A DNA stretch of 64,000 bases from Sphingobium lactosutens DS20 (GCF_000445105.1 NZ_ATDP01000110.1:1-64000), one strand, 5' to 3'. Positions 26,119-35,185 are shown, counted from the first letter of the stretch. Made by a program: numbers and translations. The notes: generated by a model not told the origin, from the sequence alone.

Positions 26119-26766
26119 CTATCGCAGCCCCAGATATTTATGCGCCTGCACCGTCAACCGCCATTGCGGGCGGTCCATGACCAGGGCGATGGCGGCGCGG
26201 GCGTTGTCGGGGGCGTGGGCGTCGTCGAGCGGCTGGATCAGGTGATGGTCGAAGGCCCATCCGGCCATCGCGTCGACATCGGCCAGGCTATGGCCCCCGC
26301 CCGGCTGCGGCCAAACGAGCTTTAGTTCATGGCCCGATCGCTGCACCACGTCACTGCCGGCCTTGGGGCTGATGCAGATCCAGTCGATGCCGGGATGGGC
26401 GGCCAGGGTGCCGTTGCTCTCGATCGCGATGGTGAAGCCGCGATCATGCAGCGCGTCGACCAGCGCGTCGTCCACCTGCAACATCGGCTCCCCGCCGGTC
26501 AGCACGATGTAGCGCCCCTGCGCCCCCTCTCCCCAGAAGCCAAGCGCGGCGTCGGCCAGCGCATCGGCATCCGCGAACTTGCCGCCGCCAAGGCCGTCGG
26601 TGCCGACGAAGTCCGTATCGCAAAAACGGCATATGGCGCTGGCGCGGTCCTGCTCGCGCCCGCTCCATAAATTGCAGCCGGCAAAGCGCAGGAATACCGC
26701 GCGCCGCCCCGCCTGCACCCCTTCGCCCTGGAGCGTCAGGAACATTTCCTTGACCGCGTAGCTCAT
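26119..26766 (-). CDS. queE: 7-carboxy-7-deazaguanine synthase
   Basis: A 215-residue radical SAM enzyme. The N-terminus AVKEMFLTLQGEGVQAGRRAVFLRFAGCNL leads into the extended cluster motif Cys-x14-Cys-x2-Cys (CNLWSG...CRFCDTDF), as in QueE. Glycine-rich SAM-binding VLTGGEPMLQ follows. It makes the 7-deazaguanine core of queuosine. queC is directly upstream (3 nt gap) in the same operon. Confidence 0.95.
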   Translation of the reverse strand: MSYAVKEMFLTLQGEGVQAGRRAVFLRFAGCNLWSGREQDRASAICRFCDTDFVGTDGLGGGKFADADALADAALGFWGEGAQGRYIVLTGGEPMLQVDDALVDALHDRGFTIAIESNGTLAAHPGIDWICISPKAGSDVVQRSGHELKLVWPQPGGGHSLADVDAMAGWAFDHHLIQPLDDAHAPDNARAAIALVMDRPQWRLTVQAHKYLGLR

Positions 26767-26769
26767 GGT

Positions 26770-27471
26770 TTATGCCTTGGGCGGCTGCACGGCATAGATT
26801 GTGGGATCGGGCAGGCCCGCTTCCTGATAGCCTTTGGAGCGCAGCCGGCAGCTGTCGCACAGGCCGCAATGCTTGCCATCGGGCGTGGGATCATAGCAGG
26901 ACCAGCTGATCCCGGCGTCGAGGCCCAGCCGATCGGCCTCGCGCGCGATGTCCGCCTTGGTCATATATTGCAGCGGCGTGTTGATGCGGATCGGATGCCC
27001 CTCCACCCCCGCCTTGGTGGCGAGCGTCGCCATCTTCTGAAAGGCGTCGATAAATTCGGGCCGGCAATCGGGATAGCCCGAATAATCGAGCGCGTTGACG
27101 CCGATGAAGATGTCGCTCGCGCCCGCGACTTCGGCCAGGCCCAGCGTCAGCGACAGGAAGATCGTGTTGCGCGCCGGCACATAGGTGACGGGGATGTCAC
27201 CCCCCACTCCGCTTTTGGGCACGGCGATGTCGGCCGTTAGCGCCGATCCGCCAAAGGCGGTGAGGTCGAGCGGCAGGACGATGTGGCGGATCGCGTTGAG
27301 CGCCTGCGCCACGCGGGCGGCGGCGCGCAATTCGACGCGATGGCGCTGATTGTAGTCGATCGACAGCGCGAAGATGCGAAAGCCCGCTTCGCGCGCCAGC
27401 GCGCCCGCCACCATGGAATCAAGCCCGCCCGACAGGAGGACGACGGCGAATTTATCTTGCCCAGCAACCAT
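26770..27471 (-). CDS. queC: 7-cyano-7-deazaguanine synthase
   Basis: A 233-residue enzyme with the PP-loop motif VLLSGGLDSMVAG near the N-terminus, YVPARNTIFLSLTLGLAE, and the zinc-binding cysteines CGLCDSCRLR near the C-terminus. It converts carboxydeazaguanine to preQ0 in queuosine synthesis. It is the first gene of queC-queE. No preQ1 riboswitch was recognised in the short upstream gap. Confidence 0.95.
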   Translation of the reverse strand: MVAGQDKFAVVLLSGGLDSMVAGALAREAGFRIFALSIDYNQRHRVELRAAARVAQALNAIRHIVLPLDLTAFGGSALTADIAVPKSGVGGDIPVTYVPARNTIFLSLTLGLAEVAGASDIFIGVNALDYSGYPDCRPEFIDAFQKMATLATKAGVEGHPIRINTPLQYMTKADIAREADRLGLDAGISWSCYDPTPDGKHCGLCDSCRLRSKGYQEAGLPDPTIYAVQPPKA

Positions 27472-27536
27472 GGCGCCGCGCTACGCCTCCCGACGCGTCA
27501 GCGCAAGCGGTCGCGCCCTGACGCTGATGCTGCGGG

Positions 27537-27956
27537 TCAAGGCCGGCAGGGACCCAGGCGCCGCGCTTCGGCATCGAAGGCGAAGGGCGCGCCATTGGCG
27601 ACCCCCTGCGACCGGATCTGCACCAGCCGGTCGGTTTCCACGCGCAGGTCGGTGCGGCCATTGCCCGCCGCGGCGCAATCATAGGTGATGGACAGGGACT
27701 TCGCGCCGTCATCGACTGTGAAGGCCGAACACAGGCGGGGACCATGGTGCAGCTGGAGCAACTGGCGCAGGTCGCTGATGCAGAGGCGGCGCGTGTGCGC
27801 ATCCTCGCCGCGCTCGCGCACTTCCCACTGGCCTGGCTTCAACGCCTGTAGCGCTTTGGCCGGCGGCGCAGCGCGCTTGACGGGGCCTGCGCCATAAGCC
27901 GCGCCGGCCACGCCGATCAGCGCGATCGCGACACCTAATGAGCGCGCTGCTGCCAT
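27537..27956 (-). CDS. Small exported protein of unknown function (DUF3617-like)
   Basis: A 139-residue protein with a signal peptide (AARSLGVAIALIGVAGAAYG) followed by KALQALKPGQWEVRERGED. The KPGQWEV opening and conserved cysteines (RRLCISDL, PRLCSAF, ITYDCAA, LGPCRP) resemble periplasmic DUF3617 proteins, an assignment from memory. It is the last gene after argD-argF-hslO, with a 94-nt gap. Confidence 0.7.
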   Translation of the reverse strand: MAAARSLGVAIALIGVAGAAYGAGPVKRAAPPAKALQALKPGQWEVRERGEDAHTRRLCISDLRQLLQLHHGPRLCSAFTVDDGAKSLSITYDCAAAGNGRTDLRVETDRLVQIRSQGVANGAPFAFDAEARRLGPCRP

Positions 27957-28050
27957 GGTCGATCCGCCTTTTCCAAAGTCGCAAAGAGATGATGCTGAAT
28001 CATTGCCGGACAATTGCGGCAATTTCATAGCGCAAACGGAACGGCTGGCC

Positions 28051-28989
28051 TCAATTGGCGCCAGAGGCCGGGGTCGGCGCATCCGCGTCGAAACTGTCGA
28101 GCGCCAGCGGGAAGATGCGCGAGCAGAAGGCGCAATCGACGCCGATGACGCCATCGTCCCCCGCCATTTCGGCGCGTTCTTCGGCAGGAAAGCGGCCGAT
28201 CACGTCGCGGATATGCGCCAGATCGCACCGGCACCCCTTGGCCAGCGGCGCGCTTTCGCTCACGCGCACTTCCTCTTCCTCATGGAACAGCCGCCACAAT
28301 ATATCGGTCAGCGGCAAGGCGGGGTCGGTCAGTTCGTCGGGGCGCAGCGTGTCGGCCAGCACCTGCACATGCTCCCATTCGGGATGATCGTGGCGGACAT
28401 GCAGCCTTTCACGCCCGACTTCGCCTTCGGGCAGATGCTGGAGCAGAAGGCCCGCCGCGATGCACCCTTCGCCCGCGTCATGGCGGGTGGCAATGCGGAT
28501 CAGGCTGGGGATTTGTTCGGACTGGAAGAAATAATGCTCCGCCGCGTCCGCCAACGATTCGCCCTCCAGCGGCACGATGCCCTGATAGCGCTCGCCGGTT
28601 TCGGCAAGGTCGAAGGTGATGGCAAGGAAACCCTTGCCGAACAAACCGAACAGCGACGGGTCGGGGCCCAGCTCGGCAAGGCGGTCGGCATCGAACTTGG
28701 CATAGCCGCGCAGGTCGCCATTCTTGTAATCGGCGACCAGCAGGCTGATGACGCCATTGTCGGTCTGCGCCTGAAGGGTCAGCTGCCCCCCTTCCTCCTT
28801 GAGCGTGCTGCCCAGCAGTGCCGCGAGCACCAGCGCGGAGGCCAGCGTCCGTTCGATCGCGGGGGGATAGGCGTGGGCGGCGAGCACCGCGTCCAGCACG
28901 GGGCCAAGGCGCACCAGCCGACCGCGCGCATGGCGCTGCGTGATGGTGAAGCCAACGGCTTGGTCAAGGGTGGCGGCAGGCGTCAACAT
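28051..28989 (-). CDS. hslO: Redox-regulated chaperone Hsp33
   Basis: A 312-residue protein if it starts at ATG 28989; an ATG at 29037 adds 16 residues. The C-terminal zinc switch is present as CRC in KGCRCDL and CAFC in VDCAFCSR. The N-terminal chaperone domain contains ALVLAALLGSTLKEEGGQLTLQAQ and LFGKGFLAITFDL. Hsp33 becomes an active holdase on oxidative unfolding. It follows argF closely in a minus-strand operon. Confidence 0.94.
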   Translation of the reverse strand: MLTPAATLDQAVGFTITQRHARGRLVRLGPVLDAVLAAHAYPPAIERTLASALVLAALLGSTLKEEGGQLTLQAQTDNGVISLLVADYKNGDLRGYAKFDADRLAELGPDPSLFGLFGKGFLAITFDLAETGERYQGIVPLEGESLADAAEHYFFQSEQIPSLIRIATRHDAGEGCIAAGLLLQHLPEGEVGRERLHVRHDHPEWEHVQVLADTLRPDELTDPALPLTDILWRLFHEEEEVRVSESAPLAKGCRCDLAHIRDVIGRFPAEERAEMAGDDGVIGVDCAFCSRIFPLALDSFDADAPTPASGAN

Positions 28990-29083
28990 GATACTCCGGC
29001 AGCCGGCGCGCATGGGGCCGGCCAAAGATTTCAGCATCCAGCGATGCGGGCAGGCCGCCTAGATAGGAAGCCCGCCCGAAATC

Positions 29084-30013
29084 TCAACCAAGGCGGCCCA
29101 GCGCCCAGAGCAGCACCGATTTCTGGCCATGGATGCGGTTTTCCGCCTCGTCCCAGATCAGCGACTGCGGCCCGTCGATAACCGCATCCACCACCTCCTC
29201 GCCGCGATGGGCAGGCAGGCAATGGAGGAACCTGGCGCCGGGCTTGGCCTGGCGCATCAGGTCGGACGTCACCTGGAACGGCATCATCGCCGCCAGCTTT
29301 TCGTCGGCATGTGCCTGACCCATGGAAATCCAGGTATCGGTGACGACCACGTCCGCGCCCGCCACGGCCTCTGCCGCGTCCCGCGTCAGCGTGATGGTCG
29401 ACCCCGCGGCGCGCGCCGCATCGGCAAAGCCGGGGTCGGGATCATAGCCATGGGGAATGCCCATGCGCACGTCGAACCGCATCAGGCCGGCCGCCTCGAC
29501 GATCGAATGCAGCACATTATTGCCATCGCCCAGCCACGCCCATTGGCTGCCAGGCAGCGCCAGGCCATGTTCGACGACGGTCAGCAGGTCCGCGACGATC
29601 TGGCACGGGTGCGACAGGTCGGTGAGGCCATTGATGACGGGAACCGTGGCATAATGCGCCATTTCCTCCACCTTGGCATGGTCGTCGGTGCGGATCATGA
29701 TGGCATCGACCATGCGGGAAAGGACGCGCGCGGTATCGGCAATGCTTTCGCCGCGTCCCAGCTGGCTGGTCGCGCCATCCAGGATCAGCGACGTGCCCCC
29801 CAGCTGCCGGATTGCCATGTCGAAGCTGACGCGCGTGCGGGTGCTGTTCTTTTCAAAGATCATCGCCAGCGTATGGCCGGCGAGCGGCGTGTCGGCATCG
29901 GCCGCGCCCTTGGGCTTGCCCGCCCGCGCGGCCTTCCGGTCGATGGCGTCGGCGATCATCGCGGCGATGGCATCGCCGCCTGCGTCGGAAAGATTGAGAA
30001 AATGCTTGGTCAT
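29084..30013 (-). CDS. argF: Ornithine carbamoyltransferase
   Basis: A 309-residue enzyme with the carbamoyl phosphate-binding motif KNSTRTR, the HPCQ motif in DLSHPCQIVADL, and the ornithine-binding FLHCLPAHRGEEV. It makes citrulline from ornithine. It lies between argD and hslO. The 147 nt separating it from argD are mostly filled by a dispersed repeat. Confidence 0.96.
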   Translation of the reverse strand: MTKHFLNLSDAGGDAIAAMIADAIDRKAARAGKPKGAADADTPLAGHTLAMIFEKNSTRTRVSFDMAIRQLGGTSLILDGATSQLGRGESIADTARVLSRMVDAIMIRTDDHAKVEEMAHYATVPVINGLTDLSHPCQIVADLLTVVEHGLALPGSQWAWLGDGNNVLHSIVEAAGLMRFDVRMGIPHGYDPDPGFADAARAAGSTITLTRDAAEAVAGADVVVTDTWISMGQAHADEKLAAMMPFQVTSDLMRQAKPGARFLHCLPAHRGEEVVDAVIDGPQSLIWDEAENRIHGQKSVLLWALGRLG

Positions 30014-30034
30014 GGGGTATGCCCCTCATCAGCT

Positions 30035-30149
30035 CCGTTCGTGCTGAGTAGGGCCTGAGCCCATCGAAGGTCCGTATCGAAGCAGTCGCGCAGACCCGAC
30101 CCTTCGATACGCCATTTCGGCAAGCTCCATGGCTACTCAGGACGAACGG
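30035..30149. repeat. Dispersed palindromic repeat, family B, copy 1
   Basis: About 115 nt with complementary ends: CCGTTCGTGCTGAGTAG at the left and CTACTCAGGACGAACGG at the right. Internally it holds TTCGATACGCCATTTCG. The same element occurs at 62896-62996 between flgE and flgF. It sits between argD and argF inside an operon, and no coding potential is evident. Confidence 0.88.
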
Positions 30150-30160
30150 CAATAGTTGGT

Positions 30161-31357
30161 TCAAGCCGCCTTCGCCTGCTTGAAGCTCCGCGCGCCGGCG
30201 GAAATCTTCTCGATGGCTTCGGCGATGTGGCTTTCCTCGATCACGAGGGGCGGCAGGATGCGCAGCACATTCTGCCCCGCCGACACGGCGAGCAGCCCGT
30301 GATGATCGCGCAGATGCCCGACAAAGGCGCGCGCGTCATAGGCGTCCTTCATCCTGACGCCCAGCATCAGGCCCATGCCGCGCACATCGGCGAACATGTC
30401 GTCGTGATTGGGGATGAGCTGTTCCAATGCTGCGCGCAGGCGCGCGCCCATGGTCTTCACATGGTCGAGGAAACCATCGGCCAGCACTTCGTCCAGCACA
30501 GTAAGGCCCACCGCCATGGCGAGCGGATTGCCGCCATAGGTCGACCCGTGGGTGCCGAACACCATGCCCTTGGCCGCTTCCTCGGTCGCCAGGCACGCGC
30601 CGAGCGGAAAGCCGCCGCCAATGCCCTTGGCCACGGCCATGACGTCGGGCGTGACGCCATATTGTTCATGGGCGAAGAAGGTGCCGGTGCGCGCATAGCC
30701 GCACTGCACTTCGTCGAGGATGAGCAACAGCCCCCGTTCGTCGCACAGCTGGCGCAAGCCCTTGAGGAACTCCTCCGTCGCCGGGGTCACGCCGCCTTCG
30801 CCCTGCACTGGCTCCAGCAGGAAGCCTGCGGTATTGTCGTCCACAGCGGCGGTTGCCGCCTCAAGGTCGTTGAAGGGCACGACCTGAAAACCGGGCAGCA
30901 GCGGTTCGAAACCGTCGCGCATCTTGGGCTGGCTGGTGGCCGAAATCGTGCCGAGCGTCCGCCCGTGAAAGGCGTTGTCGAAGCTGATGATCTTGTGCCG
31001 GTGCGCTTCGCCATTGGCAAAATGATAACGGCGCGCGGTCTTGATCGCGCATTCCACCGCTTCCGCACCCGAATTGGTGAAGAAGACGGTGTCGGCGAAT
31101 GTGTTGTCGACCAGTTTCTGCGCGAACTCCTCCCCCAGCGGCATGCCGTAGAGGTTGGACGTGTGCATCAGGGTCGCGGCCTGATCGGCGATCGTCTTGA
31201 CCAGCCGGGGATGACCATGGCCGAGCAGATTGACGGCGATGCCGCTGGCGAAATCGAGATAGCGCTCGCCGCGCTCGCCGATCAGATAGCAGCCCTCGCC
31301 TCGCACCGGACGCACATCGCACCGGGGGTAAACGGGCATGAGCGGCTTAATCGACAT
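30161..31357 (-). CDS. argD: Acetylornithine aminotransferase
   Basis: A 398-residue PLP enzyme of aminotransferase class III. LLILDEVQCGYARTGTFFA contains the PLP-contacting Asp, and VMAVAKGIGGGFPLGA holds the Schiff-base Lys. It interconverts N-acetylglutamate semialdehyde and N-acetylornithine, and often also acts in lysine synthesis. It is the first gene of argD-argF-hslO, 186 nt from fliS. Confidence 0.95.
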   Translation of the reverse strand: MSIKPLMPVYPRCDVRPVRGEGCYLIGERGERYLDFASGIAVNLLGHGHPRLVKTIADQAATLMHTSNLYGMPLGEEFAQKLVDNTFADTVFFTNSGAEAVECAIKTARRYHFANGEAHRHKIISFDNAFHGRTLGTISATSQPKMRDGFEPLLPGFQVVPFNDLEAATAAVDDNTAGFLLEPVQGEGGVTPATEEFLKGLRQLCDERGLLLILDEVQCGYARTGTFFAHEQYGVTPDVMAVAKGIGGGFPLGACLATEEAAKGMVFGTHGSTYGGNPLAMAVGLTVLDEVLADGFLDHVKTMGARLRAALEQLIPNHDDMFADVRGMGLMLGVRMKDAYDARAFVGHLRDHHGLLAVSAGQNVLRILPPLVIEESHIAEAIEKISAGARSFKQAKAA

Positions 31358-31417
31358 GGGCCTTACCTTTCTGGACTGATGCCTAAATCGTCAGATGCGC
31401 GGGGTTGCGCGAAACGC

Positions 31418-31442
31418 AAAAAGGCGGCCCCGCCGGACCGCC
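31418..31442 (-). terminator. Terminator after fliS (end of the fliD-fliS mRNA)
   Basis: Read on the minus strand: an eight-pair stem GGCGGTCC with GGGCCGCC (one wobble) followed by T5. It lies about 100 nt downstream of the fliS stop, and just ahead of argD, which is on the same strand. Confidence 0.75.
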
Positions 31443-31543
31443 CTCATGCGAGCAACGCCTATACAGAGGGCTGATAGGGGGTGCAACCCCGCCGCCCGAG
31501 GCCAATGGCGCGGCGCTGGCCCTGATGACGCGCCTGCCTTGCC

Positions 31544-31939
31544 TCAGCCGATCTGGTTCCAGGCTTCCGCGATTTCCGCGACGATGGCGCGCGCTTCGTC
31601 GACCGGCGCGGCGGAGCGCTCCTTCGCGCCGACCAGCAACAGCCGGCGCGCCTCGCGATAGATTTGCGCCAGACCCGTGGCGACGTCGCCGCCCTTGTCG
31701 AAGTCCAGGCTGGATTCGAGCGCGAACAGGATGGACATGGCGCGGGCCTGCTTGTCCGACACCTTCATCCGATCGCCATTGCGTTCGGCCAGCGCGGCCG
31801 CGTCGAGCGCCAGCAGCAATTCGTCGAACAGGATCTTGACCAGTCCGTGCGGGGTCGCCCCTTCGGTGCGGCTGCCCGAATGCACCGCCGCATACCGCCG
31901 CGCCGCCGAACCGCCTGCATAACCCTGATTGTAGAACAT
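31544..31939 (-). CDS. fliS: Flagellar export chaperone FliS
   Basis: A 131-residue helical protein with a FliS-type N-terminus (MFYNQGYAGGSAARRYAAV) and core (LVKILFDELLLALDAAA... KQARAMSILFALESSLDFDKGGDVATGLAQIY). It binds the C-terminus of flagellin and keeps it unpolymerised until export. It is 16 nt downstream of fliD, the usual pair. Confidence 0.92.
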   Translation of the reverse strand: MFYNQGYAGGSAARRYAAVHSGSRTEGATPHGLVKILFDELLLALDAAALAERNGDRMKVSDKQARAMSILFALESSLDFDKGGDVATGLAQIYREARRLLLVGAKERSAAPVDEARAIVAEIAEAWNQIG

Positions 31940-31955
31940 CGTCTTCCGTCCCGAT

Positions 31956-33371
31956 TTAGCTATCGCTGTTGTTCCAGACCTCGATCTGCTGTTCGAGGTA
32001 GCTTTGCGTCGCCTTGAGCGCGCTGAGGCGTGTTTCCATCGCCGCGTAAACCTTGGTCAGATGCTCCTCATAATTGGCCATCTGATCGTCGAGCTTGTCG
32101 AGCTGCTCGGTAAAATCCTCGGCCAGCGCCTCATAGCGCTCCTGCGCCAGCTTGAGCGGGCCATCATCCTTCTCGATCGAATCGCGCACGCTGTCCATCA
32201 GGCTGGCAAGCCCCGGATTGGCGGCGGTCGAAACCTTGGGATTGACCATGTTGGTAACGCCTTCGGGGTCCGCCTCCATCGCCTGCGCCAGCATGTCGGT
32301 GTCGAGGCTGAGCGTGCCGTCGCGATTGGTCGTAACGCCGATATCGGCCAGCGTCTTGTAGGCGCCGGTGCCGCCGAGCGGGGTCGAGGTGATGGCGGCG
32401 AGCTGGCGCTTCATGTCGCGCACGCCGGACACGCCGTTCAGGACCCCGGCGCTCGACGAGTCCGCGCCCGTCGCCGTCGCGGTGTTGAGCGCGGTCATCA
32501 GCGTATTATAGGCGCTGACAAATTCCTTGAGCAGGTCGGACAGGCCCGCCGTGGGCTGGGTCATCGACAAGGTGACGGTGGTGCCGGGCGACGCCTTGTT
32601 GAGGTCGATGCGCAGATAGTCGATCGCGCCATCCACGGTGTTGCTGGCATATTCATAGGCGACGCCGTCCAGCGTGATCTTGGCGTTTTGCGGCGCCGAC
32701 GTGCTGGACATGGTCGCGCTATCCGTGCCGTTCCAGCCCAGCCCCGCCAGCACGCTGCCGCTGTCGTCGGCGGTAGTGCTGATGGAGAAATCATTGGCCG
32801 CGCCGGTTTCGCCCTTGAACACCAGCCGCGTGCCGTTGGTATCCGTCACGACGCGCGCCGTGACGCCCGTCCCCGCCGCATTGATCGCGGCGGCCAGGCC
32901 GGCAAAGCTGTTGTTGGTCGAATCGATCGTGATGGTGGTCGCTTCGCCCGCCCCGTTGGTGATGGTGAAGCTGCCGGTGCCGACAGCGCTGCTGCCCGTC
33001 GCGCCGGCGGTCGCGGCGGAAGACAGGACGCGCGCGGTCGCCAACTGGTCGACCGTCAGCTGCGCAGGCAGGCCCGACGGGCTGCCGCCGCTCAGCAGCG
33101 TGACCGACGCGATGCTGCTGTCGTTGGACGACGCGGTGCCGGTATAGTCCGCGCCCGAGAGCACTTCGGTGAGCGCGTCGGCAAAGGTGTCGAGCGAGCT
33201 GATCGCAGAGGCGAGCGCGGAGATGCGCGAGCTGTTGAGCGACTGGCGGCTGGTGATCGCCGATTCCTTCGGCTCGCGCGTCGCGCTGACCAGGCTGGAA
33301 ACGAGCGAGGACGTGTCGATCCCCGATCCCGCGCCGAGCGCCGTCAAGATGCTGCTGCCTACCGAAGTCAT
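31956..33371 (-). CDS. fliD: Flagellar filament cap protein FliD
   Basis: A 471-residue protein. The N-terminus GSSILTALGAGSGIDTSSLVSSLV is the canonical cap start, the interior is Ser/Thr/Ala-rich, and the C-terminal coiled region (LDDQMANYEEHLTKVYAAMETRLSALKATQSYLEQQIEVW) is typical. It forms the cap on which flagellin assembles. A FliA promoter lies at 33394-33420 and AAAGGA precedes the start codon. Confidence 0.95.
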   Translation of the reverse strand: MTSVGSSILTALGAGSGIDTSSLVSSLVSATREPKESAITSRQSLNSSRISALASAISSLDTFADALTEVLSGADYTGTASSNDSSIASVTLLSGGSPSGLPAQLTVDQLATARVLSSAATAGATGSSAVGTGSFTITNGAGEATTITIDSTNNSFAGLAAAINAAGTGVTARVVTDTNGTRLVFKGETGAANDFSISTTADDSGSVLAGLGWNGTDSATMSSTSAPQNAKITLDGVAYEYASNTVDGAIDYLRIDLNKASPGTTVTLSMTQPTAGLSDLLKEFVSAYNTLMTALNTATATGADSSSAGVLNGVSGVRDMKRQLAAITSTPLGGTGAYKTLADIGVTTNRDGTLSLDTDMLAQAMEADPEGVTNMVNPKVSTAANPGLASLMDSVRDSIEKDDGPLKLAQERYEALAEDFTEQLDKLDDQMANYEEHLTKVYAAMETRLSALKATQSYLEQQIEVWNNSDS

Positions 33372-33393
33372 TGGGCCGTCCTTTCAAGAGGGT

Positions 33394-33420
33394 AGAACGG
33401 CGGTAGCGAAAAGACCTTTA
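33394..33420 (-). promoter_or_regulatory. FliA (sigma-28) promoter of fliD-fliS
   Basis: On the minus strand TAAA (33417-33420), 15-nt gap, then GCCGTTCT (33394-33401). The spacing from TAAA to GCCG equals that of the fliC, flgM and 33955 promoters. The consensus of enteric FliA is TAAA-N15-GCCGATAA. Confidence 0.7.
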
Positions 33421-33463
33421 GGAAAGATTTGCGGCAGGGCCGGATGGTCCTGCCCTGCCCGGT

Positions 33464-33922
33464 CTAATTGCCGGAAACCGCGACCTGCTCCACCGTTGCG
33501 CGGCGCAGATGCGCTTGCCCGGCATGGGCGTGACCAGCGCGCGCGACGATGCGCCGGGCGACGTCGGCGGCATGTTCCACCGCCTCCTTGCTGGCCGGCG
33601 GCAGGGGAACCAGCACCATGGGCCTGGGGATCATCGCCTGCACCGCGTCCTGCGCCTGCGCTAGGTCGGTCGACCCGGCGTCGAGGTCGGCCAATATCTC
33701 GGCAATGCGGGCATGGACCTCGACATATTCGGCGAGGCTGGCCAGCTCTTCCTGGCTGCTGCCCGTCAGGTCGGACTGCGGCAGGGCGCTTCGCTTGTCC
33801 TGGGCCAGCGCGTCACTGGTCCGGTTGGCGGACACCGCCTGGATGGCGGGCACGGGCGAAGACGCGCGGACGACCGCGCGGTCGACCGGCGACAATTCAG
33901 TACGCGATACATAATCGTCCAT
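33464..33922 (-). CDS. Flagellar-locus protein of unknown function, FliA-controlled
   Basis: A 152-residue soluble protein with a Ser/Ala/Val-rich N-terminus and a helical, charged centre (EELASLAEYVEVHARIAEILADLDAG). It has no signal peptide or membrane segment and no motif I recognise. It lies between flhB and fliD with its own FliA-type promoter (33955-33981), so it is probably a late flagellar gene: a FlaG-like filament regulator, an export chaperone or a novel component. None of these is supported by a motif. Confidence 0.7.
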   Translation of the reverse strand: MDDYVSRTELSPVDRAVVRASSPVPAIQAVSANRTSDALAQDKRSALPQSDLTGSSQEELASLAEYVEVHARIAEILADLDAGSTDLAQAQDAVQAMIPRPMVLVPLPPASKEAVEHAADVARRIVARAGHAHAGQAHLRRATVEQVAVSGN

Positions 33923-33954
33923 GACGCACCATCCTCAGGCGTCCCCGTGAACAG

Positions 33955-33981
33955 AGAACGGATAGGCAAACTGATGTTTTA
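33955..33981 (-). promoter_or_regulatory. FliA (sigma-28) promoter of the unknown late gene
   Basis: On the minus strand TAAA (33978-33981), 15-nt gap, TCCGTTCT (33955-33962), matching the fliD promoter in six of eight -10 bases at identical spacing. The 5' leader to the ATG would be about 25 nt. Confidence 0.65.
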
Positions 33982-33992
33982 GGGCGCTGAGC

Positions 33993-34016
33993 AAAAAAAA
34001 TTTGTCGCCCGCAAAT
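33993..34016 (-). terminator. Weak terminator after flhB
   Basis: Minus-strand stem ATTTG/CAAAT with a 7-nt loop, followed by a run of T residues (eight A on the plus strand, 33993-34000). The stem is short and AT-rich, so it may only partly end transcription of the long fli operon before the late genes. Confidence 0.45.
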
Positions 34017-34047
34017 AAGACGCGGACCGCGACGGCTTCAGCACCGG

Positions 34048-35184
34048 TCAGAGCTTACGCCCATCCGCATCGAAGCGCAGATCGTCGGGCACGGTGATGA
34101 AGGGCCGGTCCATTTCGCCAGCCATCTTGTTTTCCACGCGAAAGACGAAGGCAAGGACGGTCGCCACCGCCATATACAGCCCTTCATTCACGATCTGCCC
34201 CGCGCGGCTGGTGAAGTAGATGGCGCGCGCCAGTTCGGGATATTGCAGCACGGTGACGCCGTGGGTGTCGGCCAGGTCGCGGATCGAGGCGGCGATGGCG
34301 TCGCACCCCTTGGCGACGACCACGGGCGCGGCGTCCTGCCCCGGCTTGTAACGCAGCGCGACCGCGAAATGGGTGGGGTTGGTGATGATGACGCTCGCTT
34401 CGGCGACAGCCTTGCGCGTGGAGCCGCTCAATACCTCGAACTGGCGGCGGCGGATATGCCCCTTGAGCTCGGGCGATCCTTCGCTTTCCTTATGCTCGTC
34501 CTTCACTTCCTGCTTGGTCATGCCCAGCCGCTTGGCGCGCTGCATGATCTGGGCAGGCACGTCGATGCCCGCGATCAGGAACAGGCCGCCCGCCATGACC
34601 AGGCAGGTGAAGATGAAGATGTTGCCCACGTCGGCGATGGCCGGGGCTATCCCCGCCTTGCCCAGGCCGGTAATTTCGCTCAGCCGGTCCCAGATGAGCC
34701 AGACGCCGATGCTGCCCAGCAGGCCGACCTTGGCGATCGACTTCATGAGTTCGATCAGCCCCTGCATCCCGAAGATGCGCTTGAGGCCCGACAGGGGGTT
34801 GAGCTTTTCGGGCTTGGGCGCGAAGGCGCCGGGGCGAAAGCCCAGCGAGCCAAGCAGCGCCGGCGCGGCGATGGCGGCCAGAAAGGTGGCGAGCATGACG
34901 CCCGCCACCGGCAGCGCGATGCTGGCAAGCAGATCCAGCCCGCGCTTGGCGGGCGAGAAGTCGACAATGTCCTCCCGCCGGATGCGCAGCGCCTCCACCA
35001 GCATGTCGCGCAGCGCGTCGATCAGCGATGGGCCGACGACCGCCAGGCAACCGATGCCGGCCATGACAACCATCGCCGTGCCCAGTTCGCGCGACTGGAG
35101 GATGTCGCCCTTCTTGGCGGCGTCCTGCAATTTCTTGGGTGTCGGCTTCTCGGTCTTTTCGCCGCCCTCGCTGCCGCCGGCCAT
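34048..35184 (-). CDS. flhB: Flagellar export switch protein FlhB
   Basis: A 378-residue protein with four membrane segments and the autocleavage motif NPTH at residues 269-272 (VIITNPTHFAVALRYK). The N-terminus EKTEKPTPKKLQDAAKKGDI is typical. Cleavage at NPTH switches export from rod/hook to filament substrates in concert with FliK. It is translated just after fliR (1 nt gap). Confidence 0.96.
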   Translation of the reverse strand: MAGGSEGGEKTEKPTPKKLQDAAKKGDILQSRELGTAMVVMAGIGCLAVVGPSLIDALRDMLVEALRIRREDIVDFSPAKRGLDLLASIALPVAGVMLATFLAAIAAPALLGSLGFRPGAFAPKPEKLNPLSGLKRIFGMQGLIELMKSIAKVGLLGSIGVWLIWDRLSEITGLGKAGIAPAIADVGNIFIFTCLVMAGGLFLIAGIDVPAQIMQRAKRLGMTKQEVKDEHKESEGSPELKGHIRRRQFEVLSGSTRKAVAEASVIITNPTHFAVALRYKPGQDAAPVVVAKGCDAIAASIRDLADTHGVTVLQYPELARAIYFTSRAGQIVNEGLYMAVATVLAFVFRVENKMAGEMDRPFITVPDDLRFDADGRKL

Positions 35185-35185
35185 G

